The translations under genes were made by a program, and so were the position numbers. A stretch of 28,545 nt of DNA from JBBRWV01 sp038248985 (GTDB lineage Bacteria > Planctomycetota > Phycisphaerae > WQYP01), in contig JBBRWV010000034.1 in assembly GCA_038248985.1 (NCBI GenBank), forward strand, positions 1-28,545, in the 5' to 3' direction. Each line of letters opens with the position of its first letter. The first letter of the stretch is position 1. Positions 1-8,714 of this stretch are shown here, piece by piece. The notes beneath the pieces are model-generated. The model searched no databases. It had not been told where the DNA came from and saw only the letters and a list, made by a program, of their open reading frames with translations.

Positions 1-16
1 CCCCCCCCCCCCCCCC
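1..16. repeat. Homopolymer run of 16 C at the left end
   Basis: The window opens with 16 consecutive C. In the frame that stays open to position 64 it would code for five prolines, so it may be the proline-rich tail of an upstream protein. A homopolymer of this length is also a common place for an assembly to stop, so the true length is uncertain. Confidence 0.9.
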
Positions 17-64
17 GGGCTTGGGTTAGGATTGGCGGGTGTCGCGGATGGAGCCGGACTGTAG
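2..64 (+). CDS. C-terminal tail of an upstream protein (possibly MreC), partial
   Basis: Frame 2 is open from the window edge to a TAG at 62-64 and reads five prolines followed by a short Gly/Ala/Leu-rich tail ending in GAGL. The stop codon directly abuts the mreD start codon (TAGATG), the tight coupling expected for mreC-mreD. MreC proteins often end in a variable, proline-rich tail. No conserved part of MreC is inside the window, so the assignment rests on gene order only. The frame could also be chance, because only about 20 codons are visible and the leading codons come from a homopolymer. Confidence 0.35.
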   Translation, partial: PPPPPGLGLGLAGVADGAGL

Positions 65-619
65 ATGCGTTGGATCACATTTTTTATCTTGTTGCTGGTG
101 ATGGGTGCGCTGCAGAGCGCGCATTTTGGGGGGATACCGTATCAGACGGCACCGGACTGGTCGCAGTACGTGTATTGGCCGAAGATGGAGTATGTGCTGG
201 CGCTGGCGATTTTTTATGCGTTGTATGCGGCGGAGGGTTCGGCGCCGTTGTGCGGGCTGGTGTGCGGAATTTTGTACGATTTGATGTCGGATCAATTTGT
301 GGGCTTGAACGCGGTGCCGCTAGCGCTGGTGTGCCTGGGGATTGTGCGGATGCGTTTGAGTTTGTTTCGTGAGCACGGAGTGAGCCAGGCGTTGGTGACG
401 TTATTGGCGCTGGTGGCGTTTGGGGTGATGGCGTGTTTGTTTCAGTGGGCCGTGGGGTCGCCGCTGGCGGGGCATTCGGTAATGAGTCAGATCGGGACGA
501 CGGCCGGGAACGCGGGCTACACGGCGGTGGTGGCACCGTTTATGTACTGGGTATTTTTTCGTTTTCCGAACCTGCTGGGATTTACATCGCATGGGTCGCG
601 TTCGCGGGCGCAGTATTGA
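65..619 (+). CDS. mreD: Rod shape-determining protein MreD
   Basis: This 184-residue protein is almost entirely hydrophobic, with about five membrane segments starting at residues 3-20. The segment GILYDLMSD followed by GLNAVPLALVC matches the MreD family pattern, and the length is close to the usual 160-180 residues. MreD is the inner-membrane partner of MreC and MreB in the elongasome that guides lateral cell-wall synthesis. It is followed by PBP2 and RodA, the standard mre-mrd arrangement, which is stronger evidence than the weakly conserved sequence. The ATG follows the upstream stop codon without a gap, so translational coupling is likely. The short charged tail after residue 175 is unremarkable. 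Confidence 0.85.
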   Translation: MRWITFFILLLVMGALQSAHFGGIPYQTAPDWSQYVYWPKMEYVLALAIFYALYAAEGSAPLCGLVCGILYDLMSDQFVGLNAVPLALVCLGIVRMRLSLFREHGVSQALVTLLALVAFGVMACLFQWAVGSPLAGHSVMSQIGTTAGNAGYTAVVAPFMYWVFFRFPNLLGFTSHGSRSRAQY

Positions 620-650
620 TTTTTGATAGCTTTGGAAGTGAAGTTTTATC

Positions 651-2708
651 ATGCTGAATCGGCGGCTGATTATTTTGTTTGTGTTGTTTGCGGGAGCAAT
701 GGCGGGGTTGGCGTTGCGGTTGGGACAGTTGCAGATTTCGGAGGCGGAGAAATGGCAGGCGGAGGCACGGACGTTTGTGCATCGGCATACGCCGATCGAG
801 ACGGCGCGGGGGTCGATCGTGGATCGGAACGGGGTGATCGTGGCGCAGGATGTGCATTGTTACGATTTGGCGATTGACTATCGGGCGATGAATCGGGACG
901 ACCGTTGGATCACGCGGACGGCGCGGCAGCGGTTGCGGGAGCGGGACGTCGTGGAGCGGAAGGAGATTTTGGAGCAGTTGCCGCGGGAGAAGGAGCTGGT
1001 GGCGAATTTGCTCCTGGGGATACCGGAGGCGATCCGGCAGCAGTGCGGGATTTCGCGGGAGGAGGTGCGGGCCCGGTTCAATGAGATTCACACGCGGATC
1101 AGTTTGCTGCGGCAGGATCGGTGGTCGCGGGTGTATAGCAGGAATAAGGATCGGGAGGATGGGGTGAGCGTAGCGGATGCGGATTTGAAGAATGAGATCA
1201 AGGAAGAGACGGTGTCGCACACGGTGGTGCCGAACATACGGGACGGGGTGGCGAATTATTTTCGGCAGCATGCGGGGGAGTATCCGGGGCTGGTGGTGGT
1301 GGATTCGCAGCGGCGGGATTATCCGTACAAGGATGTGGCGTGTCATTTGATCGGGGTGATGCGGCCGATCGATAAGGCGTGGCTGGATCGGGAGCGGTTG
1401 GGGCGGAATCTTTTTGATTTACCGAATTTGTTGACGGAAGAGGATACGGGGAATCTGGGGGGCTATTTGCCGGGAGATCGGGCGGGGGAGATGGGGATTG
1501 AGGCGTTGGAGGAGAAGAAGTTGCGCGGGGTGCGGGGGGTGAAGCTGATGGAGTTGGGGTCAGCGGATGCGGAGCGACGGATTGAGCCGCGGCAGGGCGG
1601 GCACGTGCAGATGACGCTGGATATCAAGCTGCAGGAAGCGATTGAGAAGGCGGTGATGGAGCCGAGCGGAAAGTTGCGGATGGGGGCGGACAATCAGACG
1701 CATGCGGTGGCGATCGTGGTGCTGGACATGGAGGGTCGGGTGCTGGTGATGTATTCATCGTCGACGTATGACTTGAATTTGTATGACGAGCAGCGGGTAG
1801 AGTTGAATACGAACACGGAGGAGATGCCGCTGATCAACCGGGCATTGTCGGCGGCGTATCCACCAGGGAGCACGATCAAGCCGCTGGTGGCGGCGGCGGC
1901 GTTGTCGGAAGGGTTGGTGAGGGCGCAGGAGACGATCACGTGCAACGGGCATTTGTTTGCGAATCGGAAGGATCAATTTCGGTGTTTGCGGTACGTGAAT
2001 TATGGGTTGACGCACGGGCCGCTGCCGTTGTCGCAGGCGATGGAGGTGTCTTGTAATATTTATTTTTACACGCTGGGGCAGAGGTTGGGGCTGGAGCGGT
2101 TTTTGACATGGCTGGATGTTTTTTCGCTGGGGCGGGACACGGGATTTGAGTTGCGGACGGGGAATGTGGACGGGAATATACCGAGTCGAGAAGTGTTGCA
2201 GGATGCCTCGACGGCGGCAGCGGAATCGCTACAGTTGGGAATTGGACAGGGGCGGCTGGCGGTGACGCCGCTGCAAATGGCAAATGCGTATGCGACGATG
2301 CTGCGGGGCGGGGAGGAGATTGCACCGCGGATTTTGGCGTCGACGCCGGAGGTGCGGACGAAGCGGGCGGTGATTTCGCCGGCGACAGTGGCAGCTTTGC
2401 GGGAGGGAATGGAACTGGTGGTGCATGGGGAGAAGGGGACGGCGCGGACGGTGTTTGCGGGGATGAAGATGCGGGTTGCGGGGAAGACGGGGTCGGCGAT
2501 GACGGGGCGGAAGATGCGGGTGCAGGGGCTGAGGGTGGACGGGGATTCGGACGCGTGGTTCGTGGGATATGTGCCGGCGGACAAGCCGCAGTACGTGATT
2601 TCGGCGGTGATGGAATTTGGGGGTCACGGGGGGTCGAACGCGGCACCGATGGTGCGGGAGACGGTGGTGCAGATGGAGAACTTCGGATATTTGCCGAAGG
2701 TGGATTGA
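651..2708 (+). CDS. mrdA: Penicillin-binding protein 2 (elongasome transpeptidase)
   Basis: This is a class B penicillin-binding protein of 685 residues that cross-links peptidoglycan during elongation. An N-terminal membrane anchor spans about residues 6-24. A PBP dimerisation domain follows (ARGSIVDRNG near residue 53 is the usual family landmark), then the transpeptidase domain. All three active-site motifs are visible: S407-T-I-K410 (catalytic serine), S467-C-N469, and K612-T-G614. It is somewhat longer than the 630-residue E. coli protein; the extra length lies between the anchor and the catalytic domain (about residues 90-200), which is rich in Arg and Glu. It lies between mreD and rodA, and RodA is its polymerase partner. 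Base composition is strongly G-ending, like the neighbours. Confidence 0.95.
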   Translation: MLNRRLIILFVLFAGAMAGLALRLGQLQISEAEKWQAEARTFVHRHTPIETARGSIVDRNGVIVAQDVHCYDLAIDYRAMNRDDRWITRTARQRLRERDVVERKEILEQLPREKELVANLLLGIPEAIRQQCGISREEVRARFNEIHTRISLLRQDRWSRVYSRNKDREDGVSVADADLKNEIKEETVSHTVVPNIRDGVANYFRQHAGEYPGLVVVDSQRRDYPYKDVACHLIGVMRPIDKAWLDRERLGRNLFDLPNLLTEEDTGNLGGYLPGDRAGEMGIEALEEKKLRGVRGVKLMELGSADAERRIEPRQGGHVQMTLDIKLQEAIEKAVMEPSGKLRMGADNQTHAVAIVVLDMEGRVLVMYSSSTYDLNLYDEQRVELNTNTEEMPLINRALSAAYPPGSTIKPLVAAAALSEGLVRAQETITCNGHLFANRKDQFRCLRYVNYGLTHGPLPLSQAMEVSCNIYFYTLGQRLGLERFLTWLDVFSLGRDTGFELRTGNVDGNIPSREVLQDASTAAAESLQLGIGQGRLAVTPLQMANAYATMLRGGEEIAPRILASTPEVRTKRAVISPATVAALREGMELVVHGEKGTARTVFAGMKMRVAGKTGSAMTGRKMRVQGLRVDGDSDAWFVGYVPADKPQYVISAVMEFGGHGGSNAAPMVRETVVQMENFGYLPKVD

Positions 2709-2713
2709 GCGGG

Positions 2714-3853
2714 ATGAAGAAGCTTCGCGAGTTGATTTTACGGGTATTGACGACGCATGCAGCGTGGCCGATTTTGATTTGCGTGGGGTTGCTGTGCATG
2801 GTGTCGGTCCTGGCGATTGAGTTGGCGAGCAAGCCGGGAGAAGGGTTTGCGGACCGGCAGCGGCTGTTTGTCGGGGTGGGGGCGGCGATAGTGATTTTGA
2901 CGTTGATTCCAAATTTTCAATCGATCGGGCAGGGATCGTATGTGTTTTTTGGAATCGGGTTGGTCATGCTGGTGGCGGTGTTTTTTACGCAGTCGGTGAA
3001 TGGGGCGCGGCGGTGGTTTCAGACGCCGATCGGATTTAGTTTGCAGCCGTCGGAGTTTGCGAAGATCACGTACGTGATGGCGCTGGCGTGGTACTTGCGC
3101 TATCACCGGAACATCCGGGAGTTGTCGGGGTTGCTGCCGCCGTTCTTGTTGATGCTGATTCCGTTTGTGTTGATTTTGATGGAGCCGGATCTGGGGACGG
3201 CGCTGCTGTTTCCCTTGGTGCTGTATGCGATGTTGATTGCGGCGGGGGCGAAGTTGCGGCACCTGATTGTTATCGCAGTGGTGACGGCGCTGGCGTTGCC
3301 GGGGGCGTATCCGTTTTTGAAGCCCTACCAACAGGAACGGATTACATCGCTGGTGGTGAGCATTAGCGGGCAGGGGGGCGAGGAGCATCGTATGGGTGTG
3401 GGATATCAGCCGTACCAGGCGCGGATCGCGCTGGGCAGCGGGGGTATTACGGGGCAGGGCCCGGAGGGGGCGCAGCATATTAAACAGGGTTTGCTGCCGG
3501 AGGCGCATACGGACTTTATTTATGCGGTGGTGGGGACGCAGTGGGGGTTCGTGGGCTGCGTGGGAATTTTGCTGCTGTACCTGGGTTTTTTTGCGGCGTC
3601 GGTGGAGATCGCTGCGACCTGTCGGGATCCGTTTGGCAGGTTGCTGGTGATCGGGCTTTCATCGCTGGTGGTGTTCCAGGTGGTGATCAACGTGGGGATG
3701 ACGGTGGGGATATTCCCGGTGGTGGGGATTGCGCTGCCGTTTGTGTCTTACGGGGGTTCGTCGCTGCTGACGAACATGGTGGCGGCGGGATTGTTGTTGA
3801 ATGTGTCGGTACGAAGGCAGGCGAACGCGGCGCCGGCGATTGGGGTGCGGTAA
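2714..3853 (+). CDS. rodA: Peptidoglycan glycosyltransferase RodA (SEDS family)
   Basis: RodA polymerises lipid II into glycan strands and works with PBP2. The frame is open from 2555, but the start chosen is the ATG at 2714, five bases after the mrdA stop and preceded by GCGGG; it gives 379 residues, the normal length, and begins MKKLREL. Family signatures are clear: NGARRWF (97-103), QPSEFAK (111-117), MEPDLGTAL with the catalytic aspartate near 159, LPEAHTDFIYAVVG, and the C-terminal FPVVGIALPFVSYGGSS. About ten membrane segments are predicted by eye. It ends 6 bp from the convergent pyrB stop, and I see no terminator hairpin in that gap. Confidence 0.96.
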   Translation: MKKLRELILRVLTTHAAWPILICVGLLCMVSVLAIELASKPGEGFADRQRLFVGVGAAIVILTLIPNFQSIGQGSYVFFGIGLVMLVAVFFTQSVNGARRWFQTPIGFSLQPSEFAKITYVMALAWYLRYHRNIRELSGLLPPFLLMLIPFVLILMEPDLGTALLFPLVLYAMLIAAGAKLRHLIVIAVVTALALPGAYPFLKPYQQERITSLVVSISGQGGEEHRMGVGYQPYQARIALGSGGITGQGPEGAQHIKQGLLPEAHTDFIYAVVGTQWGFVGCVGILLLYLGFFAASVEIAATCRDPFGRLLVIGLSSLVVFQVVINVGMTVGIFPVVGIALPFVSYGGSSLLTNMVAAGLLLNVSVRRQANAAPAIGVR

Positions 3854-3859
3854 GGGGAA

Positions 3860-4900
3860 TCACGTTTTAACGGCAGAAGCTACGGAGTTGGCTCCCACGC
3901 AGAGGTAGAGGACGGCCATGCGGATGGCGAGGCCATTGGCGACTTGGAGGAGGATGGCGGAGTTGGGGCCGTCGGCGACGGGGGTGGTGATTTCGAGGCC
4001 GCGGTTCATGGGGCCGGGATGGAGCACAAGGATGTTTTTGCGGGCGAGGGCGAGGCGGTCCGGAGTGAGTCCGAAGAAGTGAGAGTATTCACGGAGGGAC
4101 GGGAACGCGGCGGAGGTGAGGCGTTCGAACTGTACGCGGAGCATGTTGACAACGTCGACGTGCGGGAGGACGGAGTCGAGGTCGTGGCTGATGGTGATGC
4201 TGGGGTGAATATGCTTCATGTCATTGGGGACGAGGGTGGAAGGGCCGACGAGGGTGACGCGAGCGCCGAGCTTGGTGAGGGCGTGAATGTTGGAGCGGGC
4301 GACGCGGGAGTTGGCGATGTCGCCGACGATGGCGACGTGGCGGCCAGCAAAGGTGTTGCTGGGGGAGGGTTGCGGATTGAGCGGGGTGTGAAATCTGAAG
4401 TGTTCGCGCATGGTGAAAAGGTCGAGCAGACCCTGGGTGGGATGTTCGTGGGAGCCGTCGCCGGCGTTGATGATGGAACATTTGACGGACTTGGCGAGAA
4501 GGTGTGGAGCGCCGGAGGAGCGGTGGCGGATGACGATGGCGTCGACGCCCATGGCTTCGATGTTGCGGGCGGTATCGCGGAGAGTTTCACCCTTGCTGAC
4601 GGAACTGGTGGAAACGGCCAGGTCAACCACGTCCATGGACATGCGCTGGGCGGCGAGGGAGAAGGACATTTTGGTGCGGGTGGAGTCTTCAAAGAAGAGG
4701 TTGACAAGGACCTTGCCGCGCAGTGCGGGGACTTTTTTGATGGAGCGGGTGGAGACTTCCTTGAGGGACTGGGCGGTGTCGAGGATGGCGATGATTTCTT
4801 CGGGGGAGAGTTCTTCGAGGCCGAGGAGGTGCGGGCGCGACCACGTAAAGGGCGACAAAGTGCCAGTTTCCGATTTGCGATTTCCGATTGTCTGGGTCAT
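3860..4900 (-). CDS. pyrB: Aspartate carbamoyltransferase catalytic chain
   Basis: PyrB joins carbamoyl phosphate and aspartate, the committed step of de novo pyrimidine synthesis. The protein is 346 residues, slightly longer than the usual 305-320, with an N-terminal extension of about 20 residues rich in polar residues. The carbamoyl-phosphate loop reads FFEDSTRTKMSF (S73-T-R-T76; the usual form is FFEPSTRT). HPTQGLLDLFTM and, near the C terminus, HPGPMNRG confirm the family. The gene lies 14 bp downstream of pyrR on the same strand. No pyrI regulatory chain is nearby, so it is probably one of the classes that work without it. It could start a few codons later, because the first residues are not conserved. 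Confidence 0.95.
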   Translation of the reverse strand: MTQTIGNRKSETGTLSPFTWSRPHLLGLEELSPEEIIAILDTAQSLKEVSTRSIKKVPALRGKVLVNLFFEDSTRTKMSFSLAAQRMSMDVVDLAVSTSSVSKGETLRDTARNIEAMGVDAIVIRHRSSGAPHLLAKSVKCSIINAGDGSHEHPTQGLLDLFTMREHFRFHTPLNPQPSPSNTFAGRHVAIVGDIANSRVARSNIHALTKLGARVTLVGPSTLVPNDMKHIHPSITISHDLDSVLPHVDVVNMLRVQFERLTSAAFPSLREYSHFFGLTPDRLALARKNILVLHPGPMNRGLEITTPVADGPNSAILLQVANGLAIRMAVLYLCVGANSVASAVKT

Positions 4901-4914
4901 GCAGAGTCCTTCGA

Positions 4915-5478
4915 TTACTGGAGGTAGACAGCATCTTCGGAGTCGGTGGGGATGAGGTGGACGATGACTTTCTGACTGGGGTCGGGAGCGTTGACGGTGA
5001 GGCCGATGTAGTCGGCGGCGACGGGGAATTCGCGGCGTGTGCGATCAATGAGGACGACGAGGCGGATGATGCTGGGGCGGCCGAAATCGACGAGGGCGTC
5101 GAGTGCGGCGCGGACGGAGCGTCCGGTGTCGAGGACATCATCGACGAGGAGAAGGGGGCGGTCATCGAGGCGGAAGTTCATGTCTGTGCCGCGGGGGATG
5201 GTGATGGAATGGCGCGAGGCGAGGTCATCGCGGTACATGGTGATGTCGAGCGCGCCGATGTCGAGGGTGGGGTTGCCAGGGAGGATTTTGGAGAGGGAGG
5301 CGGCGAGGCGCTGCGCGAGGAGTTCGCCGCGGGAACGGATGCCGACGATGGCGAGGGGGAGTGTGGAGTTGAAGAGAGGTTTATCGGCGAGGATGGAATG
5401 AGCGAGGGAGTTGAGCGTAAAGGCGATAGCGGAGGAGTCCATGAGGGGTTGAAGGGGCGGTTGCGGAAGGGTGTGCAT
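4915..5478 (-). CDS. pyrR: Bifunctional PyrR: pyr operon RNA-binding regulator / uracil phosphoribosyltransferase
   Basis: PyrR is a phosphoribosyltransferase-fold protein that in many bacteria binds pyr mRNA leaders in response to UMP and also makes UMP from uracil. The PRPP-binding loop is visible as LLLVDDVLDTGRSVRAALDAL, followed by LVVLIDRTRREFPVAADYIG and a C-terminal LIPTDSEDAVYL, all typical of PyrR. The frame is open upstream to 5730, but this part overlaps polX and is unlike PyrR. The ATG at 5478 gives 187 residues, the usual length; the ATG at 5442 (MDSSAIAF) is the alternative, and neither has a clear ribosome-binding site. It lies directly upstream of pyrB. I see no PyrR-type attenuator within the 14-bp gap, so any control by this protein would act elsewhere. 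Confidence 0.92.
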   Translation of the reverse strand: MHTLPQPPLQPLMDSSAIAFTLNSLAHSILADKPLFNSTLPLAIVGIRSRGELLAQRLAASLSKILPGNPTLDIGALDITMYRDDLASRHSITIPRGTDMNFRLDDRPLLLVDDVLDTGRSVRAALDALVDFGRPSIIRLVVLIDRTRREFPVAADYIGLTVNAPDPSQKVIVHLIPTDSEDAVYLQ

Positions 5479-5536
5479 GGCTGACACGTTAGCGTGAAGG
5501 GAGCTTGGGAGCAAGAAACGGGAAGTTTTGGGGTGA

Positions 5537-7285
5537 CTATTGGCGGCGATCGCGGAGCCATTTTTCGAAGGCGTCGCGCGGGCGGGCGTTAAGGATGTCG
5601 GATATTTTGGCCCAGCCCCGGCGCGCGGTGAGAATGCCGTAGAGCATTTGATCCATGTCTTCGAAGGCGTGGGCGTCGGTGTTGATGCAGATGGGAACGG
5701 CGGCATCGACGGCCATGCGGACGTGGACATCCCGCAGATCGAGACGGTGGGTGTTGGCGTTTATTTCGAGGGCCACGTTGTTGCGGGCGGCGGCGAAGAT
5801 GACTTTTTGCATGTCAGGCTCAAGGCCGCGGCGGCTGGGAACGAGGCGTCCGGTGGGGTGGCCGATGACGCAGACGTGCGGATTTCCGCAGGCGCGGATG
5901 AGGCGAGTGGTGGCGGCATCGGATTCCTGCGTGAGTGCGGCGTGGGGGGAAGCGACGACCCAATCGAGCAACTCGAGAACGTCGTCTTCGTAGTCGAGGC
6001 TGCCGTCGGCGAGGATGTCGACTTCGGAACCGGCGAGGACGAGCATGCCGCTTTGGAGGGCGGACTGGGCGACGGCCTTGATGGCCTGGGCGTGCGCCAC
6101 CAGACGATCGACCTTGAGGCCGTTGGCGAGGAATTGGGACTTGGAGTGGTCGGTGATGGCGCAGTAGGTGAAGCCGCGGCGTTTGCATTCGGCAACCATT
6201 TCCTCGATGGACTTTGTGCCGTCGGAGGCGACGGTGTGCATGTGGAGATCGCCGCGGAGATCGGAAAGTTCGATGATATCCAGGATCACGGCATCGTTCT
6301 TGATTCGGGCGCGGAGTGCGGCTTCAATTTCGCCGCGGTCTTCCCGCATTTCAGGCGGGACCCAGGCGAGGCCGAGAGCAGCGTAGATGCCTTGTTCATC
6401 ACTACCGGCGACGGCGGATTCGCCTTTGAAGAGGCCCCACTCGTTGAGTTTGAGGCCTTGCTTGACGGCCATTTCGCGCAGGCGGACATTGTGTTCTTTG
6501 CTGCCGGTGAAATATTGGAGTGCGGCGCCCCAGCTTTCGGGCGGGACAATGCGGACATCGACTTGAAGGCCGTTGCTGGTGCGGAAGCTGGTTTTGGACG
6601 GGCCGGTTTGAATGACGCTGGAGACCAGGGGGTGCGCGGTGACTGCGTCGGCAATGGATTGGCCGAACTGCATTTGGGCGCTGACCGCGATGTCGATATC
6701 GCCGATGGTTTCTTTGCCGCGGCGCAGGCTGCCGCAGAATTGGGCATCTTGAACGTGGGGGATGGATTTGAGGAACTGGACGATTTCAGTGGCGACGGGC
6801 ATGGCTTCACCAAGGCGGATGCGTCCGGCGGAGGTTTGGAGATGAGCGAGATTTTCGAGGATTTTTGCGAGTTTTTTCTCGCCCAATCCGGGGAGGCCGA
6901 TGAGACTTTTTTCCTCGATGCGTTTTTTGAGATCTTCGACAGTGGTGACGTTGCCTTCTTTCCAGAGGATGGCAACGGTTTTTGGGCCGACGGTGGGGAT
7001 ACGCATGATCTGCATGACGCCCGTGGGGATTTGGGAGAAGAGGTCTTCGAACTCGGCGATTTTTCCGACGCGGAGATATTCGCGGATTTTTTCCGCGGAG
7101 CTTTTGCCGATGCCGGAAATTTTTTCGAGCTCGCCGGAAGAGGCAAGCTGCTGAACGTCGGTCGCCATTTCTTCGAGGGTGCGGGCGATTTTTTTGTAGG
7201 CGATTACCTTGAAAGAGTTTTCACCGAGCACCGCGAGGACGTCGCCGGCCTTCTCAAAGAGTTTGGCGATTTCACCGTTTTGCAT
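5537..7285 (-). CDS. polX: DNA polymerase/3'-5' exonuclease PolX (family X polymerase with PHP domain)
   Basis: This 582-residue protein has the bacterial PolX layout. The helix-hairpin-helix 8-kDa-like region covers about residues 1-150 (SGIGKSSAEKI at 57-67, LPGLGEKKL at 131-139). The polymerase palm carries GSLRRGKETIGDIDI with metal-binding D196 and D198, and D243 in QVDVRIV. The C-terminal PHP exonuclease domain starts at DLHMHTVASDG (346-356), with ITDHS, IGHPTGR and INTDAHAFEDM as further metal-site motifs. Such enzymes act in base-excision and gap repair. The ATG at 7285 is preceded by AAAAGGG at good spacing. It sits between a RidA-family gene and pyrR with gaps of under 60 bp, so co-transcription is likely without a functional link being obvious. 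Confidence 0.95.
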   Translation of the reverse strand: MQNGEIAKLFEKAGDVLAVLGENSFKVIAYKKIARTLEEMATDVQQLASSGELEKISGIGKSSAEKIREYLRVGKIAEFEDLFSQIPTGVMQIMRIPTVGPKTVAILWKEGNVTTVEDLKKRIEEKSLIGLPGLGEKKLAKILENLAHLQTSAGRIRLGEAMPVATEIVQFLKSIPHVQDAQFCGSLRRGKETIGDIDIAVSAQMQFGQSIADAVTAHPLVSSVIQTGPSKTSFRTSNGLQVDVRIVPPESWGAALQYFTGSKEHNVRLREMAVKQGLKLNEWGLFKGESAVAGSDEQGIYAALGLAWVPPEMREDRGEIEAALRARIKNDAVILDIIELSDLRGDLHMHTVASDGTKSIEEMVAECKRRGFTYCAITDHSKSQFLANGLKVDRLVAHAQAIKAVAQSALQSGMLVLAGSEVDILADGSLDYEDDVLELLDWVVASPHAALTQESDAATTRLIRACGNPHVCVIGHPTGRLVPSRRGLEPDMQKVIFAAARNNVALEINANTHRLDLRDVHVRMAVDAAVPICINTDAHAFEDMDQMLYGILTARRGWAKISDILNARPRDAFEKWLRDRRQ

Positions 7286-7341
7286 GACGAACCCTTTTGA
7301 TTGGCTTTACCCCCCTACCGACAAAAGCTACACGGAGGCGA

Positions 7342-7824
7342 TCATTTCAATTCCACAATGAGTTCTACCTCCACGGCGGCATTCAAGGGCAGAACGTTGG
7401 TGCCGACGGCGGCGCGGGCGTGTTTGCCGGTGTCGCCGAAGATGGCGACGAGGAGATCGGAGGCGCCGTTGGCGACCTGGGGCTGGGCGTAAAAGTCGTC
7501 GGCGGACTGCACAAAGACGCCCACGCGAACGATGCGTTTGACCTGGTCAAGATCACCATCGCAGGCTTCACGCAGGATGCTCAGCGCGTTAATGGTGGCG
7601 AGTTTGGCAGCTTCCTTCGCGTCCTCGAGAGAGACGACCGTGGGGACCTTTCCCGCGAAAATCACCTGGCCATCCTTCGATGGAAGTTGGCCGGAGATGT
7701 AGACCATGCCGCCGCCCTTGGGTGTGCCGCCGACTTTTATAAAGGGGACATAGGATGCGACGGGCTTGGGCGGCGGGGGGAGGACGATTCCGAGGCGATC
7801 AACGGCGTTATCAAATGGACCCAT
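7342..7824 (-). CDS. RidA/YjgF-family protein
   Basis: The protein is 160 residues from the chosen ATG at 7824, which follows an AAGGTG-type ribosome-binding site (AAAGGTGACAACC before the ATG). The frame is open to 7899, but the extra 25 residues are unlike the family. The sequence LPPPPKPVASYVPFIKVGG followed by GGMVYISGQLP is the signature of the longer YjgF subgroup, and LPLNAAVEVELIVEL closes the domain. Canonical RidA deaminates reactive enamine/imine intermediates, using an arginine in the RVGVFV region; here the order is KRIVRVGVFVQS, so that region is present. Many members of this subgroup have no proven substrate, so I leave the function at family level. It follows dapB by 71 bp. 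Confidence 0.88.
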   Translation of the reverse strand: MGPFDNAVDRLGIVLPPPPKPVASYVPFIKVGGTPKGGGMVYISGQLPSKDGQVIFAGKVPTVVSLEDAKEAAKLATINALSILREACDGDLDQVKRIVRVGVFVQSADDFYAQPQVANGASDLLVAIFGDTGKHARAAVGTNVLPLNAAVEVELIVELK

Positions 7825-7895
7825 GGTTGTCACCTTTTTGTAGGAGCCGAAATGCGAGACATTACGAATAGTGAGGCAACATTGTTTTGGGGGCA

Positions 7896-8714
7896 TCACA
7901 GGCCGAGTACATCTTTCATGGCGTAGCGCCCGGGTTTCTTGCCGCGGAGGAAGGCGGCGGCACGCAGGGCACCGCGGGCGAAGGTGTCGCGATTGGTGGC
8001 GACGTGTCGGAGTTCGACGCGTTCGCCGCCGGTGGCGAAGTAGATGGTGTGTTCGCCGACGACGTCGCCCATCCGGAGGGCGTGCATGCCGACGGTGCCT
8101 TTTTTGCGGAGAGCGTCGGGGCCATGGCGGCCGTGGACGAGATCATTTTCGAGGGAGCGACCCGTGGCGGCGCAGATGGATTCCGCGAGGCTGAGGGCGG
8201 TGCCGGACGGGGCATCTTTTTTCTGATTGTGATGAGCTTCGGTGATTTCGATGTCGTAGGCTTCGCCGAGCTGACGGGCGACCTGGGCGGAGATGGCGAG
8301 GAGGACGTTGACGCCGAGGCTGGTGTTGGTGGCTTGCAGGAGGGGGATGAACTTGGCGGCTTCATCGATTTGTTTTTGATCATCGGGCGTGAGACCGGTG
8401 GTGCAGATTACGAGCGGGTACTTTTTGGTGACGCACGCTTTGAGCAGGGCGCGGGTGGAGGCGGGGGCGGAGAAATCGATGACGACCGGAGCCGAGCCGC
8501 TATCGCCCGCGGGGAGGGACGGCAGATCCGACGTAATTTTCACGGCGTTGATGCCGATGCCTGCGAGGGTGCCGGAATCCTGGCCGAGGGTGGGATTGCC
8601 TGCGGCTTCGAGGGCCCCCACTACGCGCAGAGCTTGGGGTTGTTCCGCGGCGAGGGCGACCAGTCGCCGGCCCATGCGTCCGGCGGCGCCGGCGATAATC
8701 AGCTCGATTGCCAT
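7896..8714 (-). CDS. dapB: 4-hydroxy-tetrahydrodipicolinate reductase
   Basis: DapB reduces the DapA product with NAD(P)H in the lysine/diaminopimelate pathway, which also feeds the peptidoglycan made by the mrd gene products upstream in the window. The 272-residue length is normal. The Rossmann motif GAAGRMG is at 9-15, the central CTTGLTPDDQ at 104-113, and the catalytic/substrate-binding EAHHNQKKDAPSGTAL has H161, H162 and K166. MHALRMGDVVGEHTIYF and GERVELRH are also standard. The ATG at 8714 has a GGAG ribosome-binding site seven bases upstream. It is the first gene of the minus-strand run dapB, RidA-family gene, polX, pyrR, pyrB, and is divergent from typA. Confidence 0.97.
   Translation of the reverse strand: MAIELIIAGAAGRMGRRLVALAAEQPQALRVVGALEAAGNPTLGQDSGTLAGIGINAVKITSDLPSLPAGDSGSAPVVIDFSAPASTRALLKACVTKKYPLVICTTGLTPDDQKQIDEAAKFIPLLQATNTSLGVNVLLAISAQVARQLGEAYDIEITEAHHNQKKDAPSGTALSLAESICAATGRSLENDLVHGRHGPDALRKKGTVGMHALRMGDVVGEHTIYFATGGERVELRHVATNRDTFARGALRAAAFLRGKKPGRYAMKDVLGL

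Noticed and set aside
582..1346. 254-codon open frame antisense to mrdA
   Set aside because: Arg/Pro/His-rich translation of the complementary strand of a gene with three intact PBP motifs; no domain visible.
2555..2713. Longer form of RodA starting at 2555
   Set aside because: It would overlap the end of mrdA by 154 bp and adds Gly/Asp-rich residues; the ATG at 2714 gives the standard RodA beginning.
5479..5730. Longer form of PyrR starting at 5730
   Set aside because: The extra residues overlap polX in another frame and are Ser/Pro-rich, unlike any PyrR; the length from 5478 is normal.
5540..7300. 586-codon open frame antisense to polX
   Set aside because: It mirrors polX almost exactly, is rich in Gly/Ala/Asp/Val without any family motif, and arises from the strong C-rich composition of the coding strand. 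Similar mirrors lie opposite pyrB (3944-4927), pyrR (4888-5484), dapB (7887-8885) and the PilB/GspE gene (13716-14999).
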